The position numbers and the translations under genes are program-made. A stretch of 64,000 nt of DNA from Pelolinea sp. Its GTDB lineage: Bacteria > Chloroflexota > Anaerolineae > Anaerolineales > Anaerolineaceae. This document shows, in pieces, positions 51,360 through 59,685 of the stretch; position 1 is the first letter of the stretch; each line of letters begins with the position of its first letter. The stretch is from NCBI GenBank assembly GCA_012797975.1, contig JAAZOD010000009.1:62001-126000 (forward strand). The letters are read 5' to 3'. The notes under the pieces are model-generated. The model was not told the DNA's origin. It saw only the letters and a list, made by a program, of their open reading frames with translations, and ran no database searches.

Positions 51360-53762
51360 ATGCATGCTTCTTTTATTGAACTCTCCAAATTCCTAAAACA
51401 CGAAATCAAATTGGGCTTTAATAATAAAGCCGTCATTGGTGGTATGGAGAGTATGATCCCGGCCTGGCAGGCACGCGCTCTGCATGCCGGCGCTGATGAA
51501 GAAACTGTCCGGCAGATTGCCTCATTATTCGATTCTTACGCTTCAGATGACGTGCTTGCGCGGAAAGACATTATTCAATCCGCACTGGAAATTATTAAAA
51601 AGCAACAATCCACACAAGAAGAAAACTCGACCACTGCTGCTTTTGATCTGCCAAAACACACAACTTCTCATCCTGCTCCCATTTCATATCAACCCAAAGC
51701 CGTTTATGCATCCCTTACAGTCATTCAAGGAATCGGGGATAAAATGGTGCAAAAACTAGAGAAGCTTGGACTTTTTACAATTCATGACCTTCTCCATTAT
51801 TTCCCTCGTCGCTATAATGACTATTCCCACCTTACACCGATACGTGACTTGCAGTCAGGCGATGAAGTAACCATCAGCGGAGCCATCCAATCGATTCAAA
51901 AAAGGAAATCAAAAAACAATCGTCTGCAGATCATAGAAGCGATCATTGGAGACGGAACCGGAAACCTTTGGGTCACCTGGTTCAACCAACCGTGGCTCAC
52001 TAGCCGATTGAATTTAGGAACGCAGATTGTTGCCTCCGGGAAGATTGATACGTATTTGGGCAGAGTATGTTTGAACAATCCCGAGTGGGAGCCGATCAAC
52101 GCTGATCACTTGCATACGAACCGCATCGTGCCCGTCTATTCACTGACCGCCGGCATTCAACAGAAATGGCTGCGCGAAAGAATTTATCAAGCCATCAACT
52201 ATTGGACCGAAAAGATCAAAGATTATCTTCCGGAATCCATCCGCCAGGCCGAACAGCTGTATCCCCTCGATCAAGCGTTACGATGCATTCATTTTCCCAA
52301 CTCGCAGGAAGAATTGGAAAAAGCCAGAGAGCGCCTTGCTTTCGATGAACTGCTTTTTATGCATTTGGGTGTGCTTCGTCAACGACATAAATGGCAGGCG
52401 AACGTGGCCGGCTCTTACCAAATGGATCAAACAATCCTGGAGCAAGAGATCCAAAAATTGCCTTTTCAGCTTACCGCATCCCAACACCTTGCATTGAAAG
52501 AAATTCAAGCGGACCTCCAATCAGGCATACAGATGAATCGATTGCTGCAAGGTGATGTTGGATCAGGAAAAACTGTGGTCGCACGTTTTATTATGGAAAT
52601 TGTGATACGCAATGGAAAACAGGCCGCTTTTCTGGCTCCAACCGCAATATTGGCTCAACAACACTATGAAACGATTCGATCCATGTTTATGAATGATCAG
52701 GTACTCAAGGAAAACGAAATTGTTCTGCTGATCGGAGACACATCAGAAAGGCAGAAAGCGCAGATTCGTGAGGGTCTTGCATCAGGAAATATCAAGCTTG
52801 TTATTGGCACTCATGCGTTGCTGGAAGATCCGGTAGTGTTTCACTCCTTGCAGATAGTTGTCATTGATGAACAACATCGTTTCGGGGTGGCTCAGAGAGC
52901 AGCCCTGCGATCGAAAGGAGAAAATCCGCATATCCTGATCATGTCCGCCACACCCATTCCCCGCTCATTGAATTTGACTATTTATGGAGATCTGGATATT
53001 TCTGTGCTTACGGACATGCCTGGAGGACGTGTTCCGGTAAAAACTTACCTGCTGCATCCACAACAAAAGGCGATTGCACATGAAAAAATCACCCATCAAA
53101 TAGAAGCCGGACATCAGGCATTCATCATTTACCCTCAGATCGAAGGAAGCGATGAAGAAACATTTTCGCCGGCTGTTATTCCGGGGTACGAGGAACTGGT
53201 TGAAAAAGTATTCCCCCAATATCGCATCGGATTGCTGCATGGAAAGTTGAAACAGGAAGAAAAAGATACTATCATCCAAAGATTTCGCGACCATGAATTG
53301 GACATCCTGGCATCCACCACTGTGATCGAGGTTGGCATGGATATTCCCAATGCCACCATCATCCTGATCGAAGGGGCAAACCATTTTGGTCTGGCGCAAC
53401 TTCACCAACTCCGTGGGCGTGTTGGCCGTGGAAATACGGAATCCTACTGCTATCTGGTGCCTGACCAGGATATGGCAATAGAAAACGAGCGTTTACGGAA
53501 ATTGACGGAAACCAATGATGGTTTTGAACTGGCAGAATTCGATCTGAAAACGCGCGGTCCTGGTGATTTCTTTGGCACTCGTCAATCCGGTTATAGGGGA
53601 TTGAAATTAGCAAATATATCTGATATAAAGCTAATATCAAGAGCAAGGGAACAGGCACAGGCACTGATTGAACAGGATCCTGACCTGGTAAATGAACAAA
53701 ATAACGCACTCCACTTTGAACTGGAGAATCTATGGAATGCAGCGAATGGAGAATTAAGCTAA
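51360..53762 (+). CDS. recG: ATP-dependent DNA helicase RecG (800 aa)
   Basis: Remodels stalled forks and Holliday junctions. A helical N-terminal extension of about 115 residues is followed by the wedge domain (IQGIGDKMVQKLEKLGLFTI, FPRRYNDY, OB-fold GDEVTISGAI). The helicase domains carry Walker A LLQGDVGSGKTVVA, the DEQH-type box VVIDEQHRFGVAQ, MSATPIPRSL, STTVIEVGMDIPNA and QLRGRVGRG, with a complete C-terminal TRG region (GPGDFFGTRQSG). At 800 aa it is longer than the E. coli enzyme (693), owing to the N-terminal extension. Confidence 0.96.
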   Translation: MHASFIELSKFLKHEIKLGFNNKAVIGGMESMIPAWQARALHAGADEETVRQIASLFDSYASDDVLARKDIIQSALEIIKKQQSTQEENSTTAAFDLPKHTTSHPAPISYQPKAVYASLTVIQGIGDKMVQKLEKLGLFTIHDLLHYFPRRYNDYSHLTPIRDLQSGDEVTISGAIQSIQKRKSKNNRLQIIEAIIGDGTGNLWVTWFNQPWLTSRLNLGTQIVASGKIDTYLGRVCLNNPEWEPINADHLHTNRIVPVYSLTAGIQQKWLRERIYQAINYWTEKIKDYLPESIRQAEQLYPLDQALRCIHFPNSQEELEKARERLAFDELLFMHLGVLRQRHKWQANVAGSYQMDQTILEQEIQKLPFQLTASQHLALKEIQADLQSGIQMNRLLQGDVGSGKTVVARFIMEIVIRNGKQAAFLAPTAILAQQHYETIRSMFMNDQVLKENEIVLLIGDTSERQKAQIREGLASGNIKLVIGTHALLEDPVVFHSLQIVVIDEQHRFGVAQRAALRSKGENPHILIMSATPIPRSLNLTIYGDLDISVLTDMPGGRVPVKTYLLHPQQKAIAHEKITHQIEAGHQAFIIYPQIEGSDEETFSPAVIPGYEELVEKVFPQYRIGLLHGKLKQEEKDTIIQRFRDHELDILASTTVIEVGMDIPNATIILIEGANHFGLAQLHQLRGRVGRGNTESYCYLVPDQDMAIENERLRKLTETNDGFELAEFDLKTRGPGDFFGTRQSGYRGLKLANISDIKLISRAREQAQALIEQDPDLVNEQNNALHFELENLWNAANGELS

Positions 53763-53765
53763 CCA

Positions 53766-54287
53766 ATGACAAAAGCGATCTTTCCAGGAACTTTCGACCC
53801 CATCCATTACGGGCATATTGATATCGCCCTGCGAGCAGCAAAATTGTTTGATACGCTCTACGTGGCAGTCTACGACCGCCCGCTAAAATCACTGCTCTTC
53901 TCACCCGAAGAACGGATCGATCTTGTAAAACGCAGCTTCCATGAAGCCAATGTGGAGGTGATTGGGTATAGCTCGCTTACCGTTGACTTATGCAAAGAGG
54001 TAGGTGCAGCGGTGATCGTTCGCGGTCTGCGCGTATTCTCCGATTTCGAATATGAATTCCGTATGGCACTGGCAAATAATCGACTGGCCCCCGATATTGA
54101 CGTGGTAGCTTTCATTACCAGCGAGAAACACACATTCTTATCTTCCACCACGGTGCGGGAAATTGCTGCACTGGATGGCGATGTTAGCAGCATGGTTCCA
54201 CCGCATGTGGTCTCTGCATTGGATGTAAAATTAAAGAAAATTGACATAGAAAAACGTCATGGGTATTCATCTTCATTGCGCGATTAA
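53766..54287 (+). CDS. coaD: Phosphopantetheine adenylyltransferase (173 aa)
   Basis: Fourth step of coenzyme A synthesis. The nucleotidyltransferase signature FPGTFDPIHYGHIDIALRA is at the N-terminus, followed by VIVRGLRVFSDFEYEFRMA and the adenylate-binding LSSTTVREIAALDGDVS. It begins 3 nt after the recG stop, so the two are co-transcribed. Length is typical. Confidence 0.96.
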   Translation: MTKAIFPGTFDPIHYGHIDIALRAAKLFDTLYVAVYDRPLKSLLFSPEERIDLVKRSFHEANVEVIGYSSLTVDLCKEVGAAVIVRGLRVFSDFEYEFRMALANNRLAPDIDVVAFITSEKHTFLSSTTVREIAALDGDVSSMVPPHVVSALDVKLKKIDIEKRHGYSSSLRD

Positions 54288-54302
54288 GTACAAAGGAAAC
54301 GT

Positions 54303-54818
54303 ATGGATATTCTACATTTGATCGACCAATTGGAAGAGTTGTTCAATGATAGCAAATCTTTTTGGCTGACCAATGAGGTCATGATCAAAGAAGATCGCCT
54401 GCTGGACCTCATCGACCAAATGCGCCTGGCGGTTCCTGACGAAATAAAACAATCACAGCAGATCATTAATCAAAAAGAGCGCATCCTGGCTCAGGCACAG
54501 GAAGAGGCCACCCGTACAGTTAATCTGGCGCGTGAAAAAAGTGTCGAAATGGTGGAACGGGATGGAATCGTAGAGGCCGCCCGCGTGAAAGCAGATCAGA
54601 TCATTAAAAAAGCAGAAGAGCAGAGCAGAATGATGAAACGGGATGCCGATGAATATTCTATTGAAACCCTGAAAGAACTTCGCGATGAATTGACAAAGAT
54701 ACTGAATCAGGTGAACAATGGAATCAACGCCCTGGAAGACGAATCCAATCCTTCTGACGAAAGAAAAACTCAATTAGCTGAAGGATATAAGGATATTTCC
54801 AATACTTCATCCAGGTGA
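54303..54818 (+). CDS. Coiled-coil protein of unknown function (171 aa)
   Basis: A charged, mostly helical protein. Residues about 50-145 form a long coiled coil with Ala/Glu/Lys heptads (IINQKERILAQAQEEATR, VKADQIIKKAEEQSRMMK), similar in style to ATP-synthase b-subunit-like and DivIVA-associated proteins often found next to coaD. No membrane segment. It starts 15 nt after coaD. The last 16 codons overlap the 3' end of the converging lon gene by 49 nt. Confidence 0.75.
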   Translation: MDILHLIDQLEELFNDSKSFWLTNEVMIKEDRLLDLIDQMRLAVPDEIKQSQQIINQKERILAQAQEEATRTVNLAREKSVEMVERDGIVEAARVKADQIIKKAEEQSRMMKRDADEYSIETLKELRDELTKILNQVNNGINALEDESNPSDERKTQLAEGYKDISNTSSR

Positions 54819-57163
54819 TCGACTTTTAAAATCTCCAAATCCTTTATTACCGATTGAGGTATTTCAACCAAATCTTTTTCATTTTTACGCGGAATGATGA
54901 TGCGTTTTATGCCCGCCCGCTTGGCAGCGGTGATCTTTTCCCGCAATCCGCCCACTGGGAGAACCTTTCCACGCAACGTGATCTCCCCGGTCATTCCAAT
55001 ATCCTTGTAGACTTTCCGTTTGGTCAATGCGGAAACGAGTGCGGTTGTGATGGTTACACCAGCGCTCGGACCATCTTTTGGAATTGACCCCTCGGGAATG
55101 TGAATGTGGATATCGATCTTTTCGAAATCCACTTTTTTCAACCGGAGTTCGGTGCCCTTCGATTTCAAATAAGATAGTGCGGCCTGTGCAGATTCTTGCA
55201 TTACATTTCCGACCTGCCCTGTGATCTGCAAATTTCCTTTTCCATCTGTGATCAGCACTTCAACCGGCATGATCTCCCCGCCATTTTCCGTCCAGGCAAT
55301 CGCAATGGCAGTGCCGGTCTCATCTTCGGCACCTGCTTCAAAGAAAAAATATTTGGGTGGCCCAAGAAACAGTTCGATCATTTCGGGGGTAACCGATTTG
55401 GGCAATTTTTGTTTTTCGGTATATTGACGGGCAATTTTCCGAAAAATTTTCCCAATTTCTCGTTCCAAATTACGCACACCTGCTTCATAGGTATAATCAC
55501 GAATGACTTTGCTGACGGTTTTATCGGGCATCTTGACCAAGATGTTTTTTAATCCATTTTCTTCAAGCTGCCGCGGAATTAAAAATTGCTTGGCAATTTC
55601 AATCTTTTCTTCTTCGATGTATCCGGGGAACTCGATCACTTCCATGCGATCTAATAAAGCAGAAGGGATGGTATCCGTTGAATTGGCAGTTGTAATAAAC
55701 ATGATCTTGGAAAGATCGTAGGGCATTTCAAGGTAGTGATCAGAGAAGGCATAGTTTTGTTCTCGGTCCAGCACTTCCAGAAGCGCTGCCGCAGGATCAC
55801 CGCGGAAATCGTTTCCGATCTTATCCACTTCATCCAACATGAAAACAGGGTTGATCGTCCCTGCCCGGCGCATGGTCTGGATCACTCTGCCCGGCAATGC
55901 ACCGACATAGGTGCGCCGATGACCGCGTATCTCTGCTTCATCTCTGATCCCCCCCAAACTCAATCGGACAAATTTACGTCCAAGCGATTGGGCGATAGAT
56001 TTGCCCAAAGATGTTTTCCCCGTTCCGGGTGGTCCCACGAAACATAAAATGGGTTGCTTGGTTTCGCCCTTTCCCAATTTTTCTACCGCAAGGTATTCGA
56101 GAATTCGATCTTTCGCTTTTTCCAATCCAAAATGGTTTTCCCCCAGGATCTGGATAGCGTGATTGATATCCAAATTGTCTTCTGACTGTTCGACCCATGG
56201 CAGATCAATGATCCAATCCAAATAGTTACGAATAATCCCCATTTCAGGAGAGAAGGACGGACCTTCCTTCAAGCGGCTTAGTTCTTTATTGGCTGTCTTG
56301 CGCACCTCATCTGGCAATACCAGTTTTCCCAATTTTTGTTGGTATTCAATGATTTCCTGCTCCCAAATATCTTTTTCTCCCAACTCCAATTGGATAGCCT
56401 TGATTTGTTCGCGCAGGTAAAACTCGCGCTGGTTTTTATCCACCTCGCGTTGGACCTTGCTTTGCAGGTCATCTTCAATTCGCAAAACGTCCAATTCCTG
56501 TGCCAGACAGGAATTGATGAACTGCAATCTTTCTTGAATATCCACCATCTGCAGAATTTTGATGCGTTTCTCTATGGGCAGAGAGATGGCAGAGGCAATG
56601 ACATCGGCCTGCCAGTTGATCTCTGAAATGCTCATTACATAGACCCCAATATCCTCTGGCAAACTGCGATCGAGCTGCACACACTGAGTGAAGAGATCAA
56701 GCGTGATCTTACTTAATGCTTTGGTTGTCTTGTCATATTCCAAGTTTTCTGAAACCGGTCTGGCAATCACATCAAAACCAATTTCTGTGGTCACTGTCTT
56801 TTCGATGAATACACGGCGCCTTCCCTGGATCAATGCGGAATAATTTCCTTCTCCCAGGTCAATCAGCTTGCCAATAGCGAATTCAATGCCGACTTTGTAG
56901 AATTGATCCGCATCATTTGCTTTAACCAAACCAATCAAAGTCTTCTTTTCCTGCAAGACATTCAGGATAACCTGAATATCGTTCATCTCTGTTACAAAAA
57001 TGGGAGAAATCATTTTGGGAAAGATAATGAAATCTTTCAAAACGAGAGCATTGGAATGAACGAAACCATTCGCATCCTGCGCTAAATTTGGAATTTCATT
57101 CAATTCGTCAGATCTCTGTAAGAGTGCTGCAGAAATATTCTCATTCTTATCAGAATTATTCAT
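54770..57163 (-). CDS. lon: ATP-dependent protease La (Lon, 797 aa)
   Basis: A cytoplasmic AAA+ serine protease for damaged and regulatory proteins. The N-terminal LON substrate domain spans about 1-230. The ATPase has Walker A CFVGPPGTGKTSLGKSIAQ, FMLDEVDKIGNDFRGDP as Walker B, and sensor regions. The peptidase has the Ser-Lys dyad in PEGSIPKDGPSAGVTITTAL and LREKITAAKRAGIKRI. The ATG overlaps the folC stop (ATGA), so lon is translated behind folC. No HrcA/CIRCE element is seen. Confidence 0.96.
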   Translation of the reverse strand: MNNSDKNENISAALLQRSDELNEIPNLAQDANGFVHSNALVLKDFIIFPKMISPIFVTEMNDIQVILNVLQEKKTLIGLVKANDADQFYKVGIEFAIGKLIDLGEGNYSALIQGRRRVFIEKTVTTEIGFDVIARPVSENLEYDKTTKALSKITLDLFTQCVQLDRSLPEDIGVYVMSISEINWQADVIASAISLPIEKRIKILQMVDIQERLQFINSCLAQELDVLRIEDDLQSKVQREVDKNQREFYLREQIKAIQLELGEKDIWEQEIIEYQQKLGKLVLPDEVRKTANKELSRLKEGPSFSPEMGIIRNYLDWIIDLPWVEQSEDNLDINHAIQILGENHFGLEKAKDRILEYLAVEKLGKGETKQPILCFVGPPGTGKTSLGKSIAQSLGRKFVRLSLGGIRDEAEIRGHRRTYVGALPGRVIQTMRRAGTINPVFMLDEVDKIGNDFRGDPAAALLEVLDREQNYAFSDHYLEMPYDLSKIMFITTANSTDTIPSALLDRMEVIEFPGYIEEEKIEIAKQFLIPRQLEENGLKNILVKMPDKTVSKVIRDYTYEAGVRNLEREIGKIFRKIARQYTEKQKLPKSVTPEMIELFLGPPKYFFFEAGAEDETGTAIAIAWTENGGEIMPVEVLITDGKGNLQITGQVGNVMQESAQAALSYLKSKGTELRLKKVDFEKIDIHIHIPEGSIPKDGPSAGVTITTALVSALTKRKVYKDIGMTGEITLRGKVLPVGGLREKITAAKRAGIKRIIIPRKNEKDLVEIPQSVIKDLEILKVDHLDEVLEISLYPSAN

Positions 57164-58536
57164 TGAGTGTTTTTCTCCGCGAATTTTTCAAACCATGACT
57201 CCCTGATTGCAGCGGCGATAAAAACGCTTCCACATGCCAGGATGATGTCATCTTTTTTGGCATGCTCTAGCGTGTATTCCAACGCTTGCTGAACATCTTC
57301 AATGATAATTGTATCGCAGGAAAGTGCCGGCAAGACCTGCTGAATTACTTCGGGTTTCGCAGCTCGGGGATGGATGGACTTTGTCAATATGATCCTGTTC
57401 GCGATCTTGATAAAATTCTGCATCATTCCTGGAATATCCTTATCTTCAGAAGCGCCGAAGATAATCGTGACCTTTTTTTGAGGGAACAATTCTTGTATGG
57501 TCTCAACCAACCGTTTCGAGGAATCAAAATTATGAGCGGCATCAATAATCAAATAGGGGTTTTTATGGAGCAGTTCAAATCTTCCTGGCCAATTTACAGT
57601 TTCGAAACCTTTCTGAATAGAACGATCGGAAATTGTGAATCCCTTTTCCTGCAATATTTTTAATGCGCAAAAAGCGGTACCGGCATTCTCCATCTGATGT
57701 TTTCCAAGGAGTGGAATATTGATTGATATCGCAGTTCTTTGTTCTTCGCGCGCCTCAAGTTCATCCAAAACTTTAATCGGATATCGGATTTGGAAAAATT
57801 GTTTTTCCAGATTACTTCTTCGTTCTGCGAATTCCAAAATTTTCCCGGTCTCGATCAGCGGTGCTTCTCTTTCTCGTGCGATCCTCCGAAAAACATCCAA
57901 CACGGAGGGTTGTTGAGGAGAGACGACCACTGGAATATTCGATTTTATAATGCCGGCTTTTTCTCCAGCGATCGCTTCCACCGTATCGCCAAGGATTCCC
58001 ATGTGATCCAAGGAAATGGACGCAATGACAGAAATCTCAGGCTCTATGATGTTGGTGGCATCCAATCGCCCTCCCAGACCAACTTCAATGACACCAAAAT
58101 CAATTTGCATTTCATGGAAATATTGAAATGCAACAGCGGTGGTGATTTCAAAAGTAGTTAATCCGTGGATTTTCTCAATAAAGGGATATAGCTGATTAAT
58201 GACCCTTACAAATTCTTCCCGTGGAATCCGGGCTGCATCTACCTGGATCCGTTCAGTGTAATCGGATAAATGCGGTGAAGAATAGAATCCCGTATGATAT
58301 CCTTCTGTGCTCAATACTGAAGCAACCATGGCAGAAATGGAACCTTTTCCCTTTGTTCCCGCCACATGAATGGTTTTGAAGGATTTTTGCGGGTCTCCGA
58401 TCGATTTCATGAACGAAAACATGCGGTCAAGATTAAATACTTCTTCAGAATATCGTTGCTGTTTCGTAAAACTGAAGTCAACTTTTGAGTATACGTAATC
58501 GAGCGCTTGATCGTAGGTTGCAATACTATGTTCCAT
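57160..58536 (-). CDS. folC: Folylpolyglutamate / dihydrofolate synthase FolC (458 aa)
   Basis: Adds glutamate to folates, and in bifunctional forms to dihydropteroate. The P-loop is HVAGTKGKGSISAMVASVL, followed by TGFYSSPHLSDYTERIQV, EVGLGGRLDATNII, SLDHMGILGDTVEAIAGEKA and, in the C-terminal Mur-ligase domain, IIDAAHNFDSSKRL. I use ATG 58536; a TTG nine codons earlier is possible. Divergent from the DUF503 gene, 4-nt overlap with lon downstream. Confidence 0.94.
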   Translation of the reverse strand: MEHSIATYDQALDYVYSKVDFSFTKQQRYSEEVFNLDRMFSFMKSIGDPQKSFKTIHVAGTKGKGSISAMVASVLSTEGYHTGFYSSPHLSDYTERIQVDAARIPREEFVRVINQLYPFIEKIHGLTTFEITTAVAFQYFHEMQIDFGVIEVGLGGRLDATNIIEPEISVIASISLDHMGILGDTVEAIAGEKAGIIKSNIPVVVSPQQPSVLDVFRRIAREREAPLIETGKILEFAERRSNLEKQFFQIRYPIKVLDELEAREEQRTAISINIPLLGKHQMENAGTAFCALKILQEKGFTISDRSIQKGFETVNWPGRFELLHKNPYLIIDAAHNFDSSKRLVETIQELFPQKKVTIIFGASEDKDIPGMMQNFIKIANRIILTKSIHPRAAKPEVIQQVLPALSCDTIIIEDVQQALEYTLEHAKKDDIILACGSVFIAAAIRESWFEKFAEKNTQ

Positions 58537-58589
58537 TTCAATCAAAAACCTTTCAAGGGACAATCTTACTATTAATCCTTCACAACGAC

Positions 58590-58595
58590 TATAAT
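58590..58595 (+). promoter_or_regulatory. -10 element 7 nt before the DUF503 gene
   Basis: A consensus TATAAT ends 7 nt before the ATG at 58603, with no room for a Shine-Dalgarno sequence, suggesting a leaderless transcript. Confidence 0.4.
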
Positions 58596-58602
58596 TTTGT
58601 AA

Positions 58603-58887
58603 ATGATTGTAGGTGTATTGAACTTTCGGGTATTGCTGTATAATTCCAGGTCGCTAAAGGCAAAGCGCAGCCAAGTCAAGCCATTGCTGAACTACTTACA
58701 CAGAAAATTCAATGTGAGCGCTGCGGAAATCGGCCTTTTGGATAATTGGGATCAGGCTCTGCTGGCCTGTGTGATGATAGGAAACGACCGCCGATTTCTG
58801 GAAAGCAGTCTCATGAAAATATATCATCACATGGAAGCTTACTTTAGAGATATTCAATTCGTAGAATCGAAAATTGAGATTTGGTAG
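58603..58887 (+). CDS. DUF503 (YlxP-like) protein (94 aa)
   Basis: A small protein of the YlxP/DUF503 family, often near translation factors and rbfA. It shows the hallmark LLYNSRSLKAKRSQVKPLL, followed by FNVSAAEIGLLDNWDQALLA and a helix before the C-terminal strand. The role is not firmly known. It starts a + strand run with the SDR gene 6 nt later. Confidence 0.9.
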   Translation: MIVGVLNFRVLLYNSRSLKAKRSQVKPLLNYLHRKFNVSAAEIGLLDNWDQALLACVMIGNDRRFLESSLMKIYHHMEAYFRDIQFVESKIEIW

Positions 58888-58893
58888 ATCGCT

Positions 58894-59685
58894 ATGGACC
58901 TATTATTAAAGGATAAAATCGCGTTAATCACTGCTTCAAGCAAAGGACTGGGGCTGGCAACTGCGCGCCAGCTTGCTCTGGAGGGCGCACTGGTTGTGAT
59001 CAATGGGCGAGATGAGAAGAATCTTCTAGAAGCAAAACAGGAATTGGAAAATGATCTTGCTGCACAGGTATTTGCGGTATCTGGGGATGTTTCCCATCCT
59101 GATTTTCCTACATTCCTGATGCAGGAGATACAGTACCATTTTGATGGGCTGGATATTCTCGTCACCAACGCAGGGGGTCCACCGGCTGGGACATTGGATG
59201 ATTTTTCGAATGAAGATTGGGAAAATGCGCTACAAGCCACCTTTCTCAGCCACGTTCGTCTGATTCAGGCGGCCAAACCACTCTTAATGAAATCGCAAAC
59301 ACCCAGTATTCTTACCATCACCTCCGCAGCGGTAAAACAACCCATGCCAAATATGATTCTCTCCAATTCTATTCGTGCTGCCACGGTTGGCTTGACAAAA
59401 TCATTGGCCAATGAATTGGGTCCGTTGGGGATTCGCGTGAATTCTATTTTGCCTGGTTGGACGGATACTGAGCGTGTTCAAAAACTGATGCAAGCGCGCG
59501 CTGATGCCAATCACACAACCGTCGCAGAGGAATATCAGAAACAGGCCTGTGAATCACCAATGCGCAGGATTGGAAAACCGAAAGAATTTGCTCGGGTAGC
59601 AGCATTCCTGGTCTCCCCTGCTGCTTCCTATATAAATGGGGTTATGTTGGTCGTGGATGGTGGCCTCAATAAAGGATTATTTTAA
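58894..59685 (+). CDS. SDR-superfamily oxidoreductase lacking the usual Tyr/Lys pair (263 aa)
   Basis: A Rossmann-fold protein of the 3-oxoacyl reductase-like SDR group. The dinucleotide-binding turn is TASSKGLGLATARQL (Ala for the usual second Gly position), NGRD and DVSHPDF follow, and VTNAGGPPAGTLDD is the central NAG motif. Where classical SDRs have YxxxK, this one has SNSIR before AATVGLTKSLANELGPLGIRV, so the catalytic Tyr is Ser and the Lys is Arg. The C-terminal VVDGGLNKGLF is normal. A recognised SDR-like subgroup has this property; its activity is unclear. Confidence 0.88.
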   Translation: MDLLLKDKIALITASSKGLGLATARQLALEGALVVINGRDEKNLLEAKQELENDLAAQVFAVSGDVSHPDFPTFLMQEIQYHFDGLDILVTNAGGPPAGTLDDFSNEDWENALQATFLSHVRLIQAAKPLLMKSQTPSILTITSAAVKQPMPNMILSNSIRAATVGLTKSLANELGPLGIRVNSILPGWTDTERVQKLMQARADANHTTVAEEYQKQACESPMRRIGKPKEFARVAAFLVSPAASYINGVMLVVDGGLNKGLF

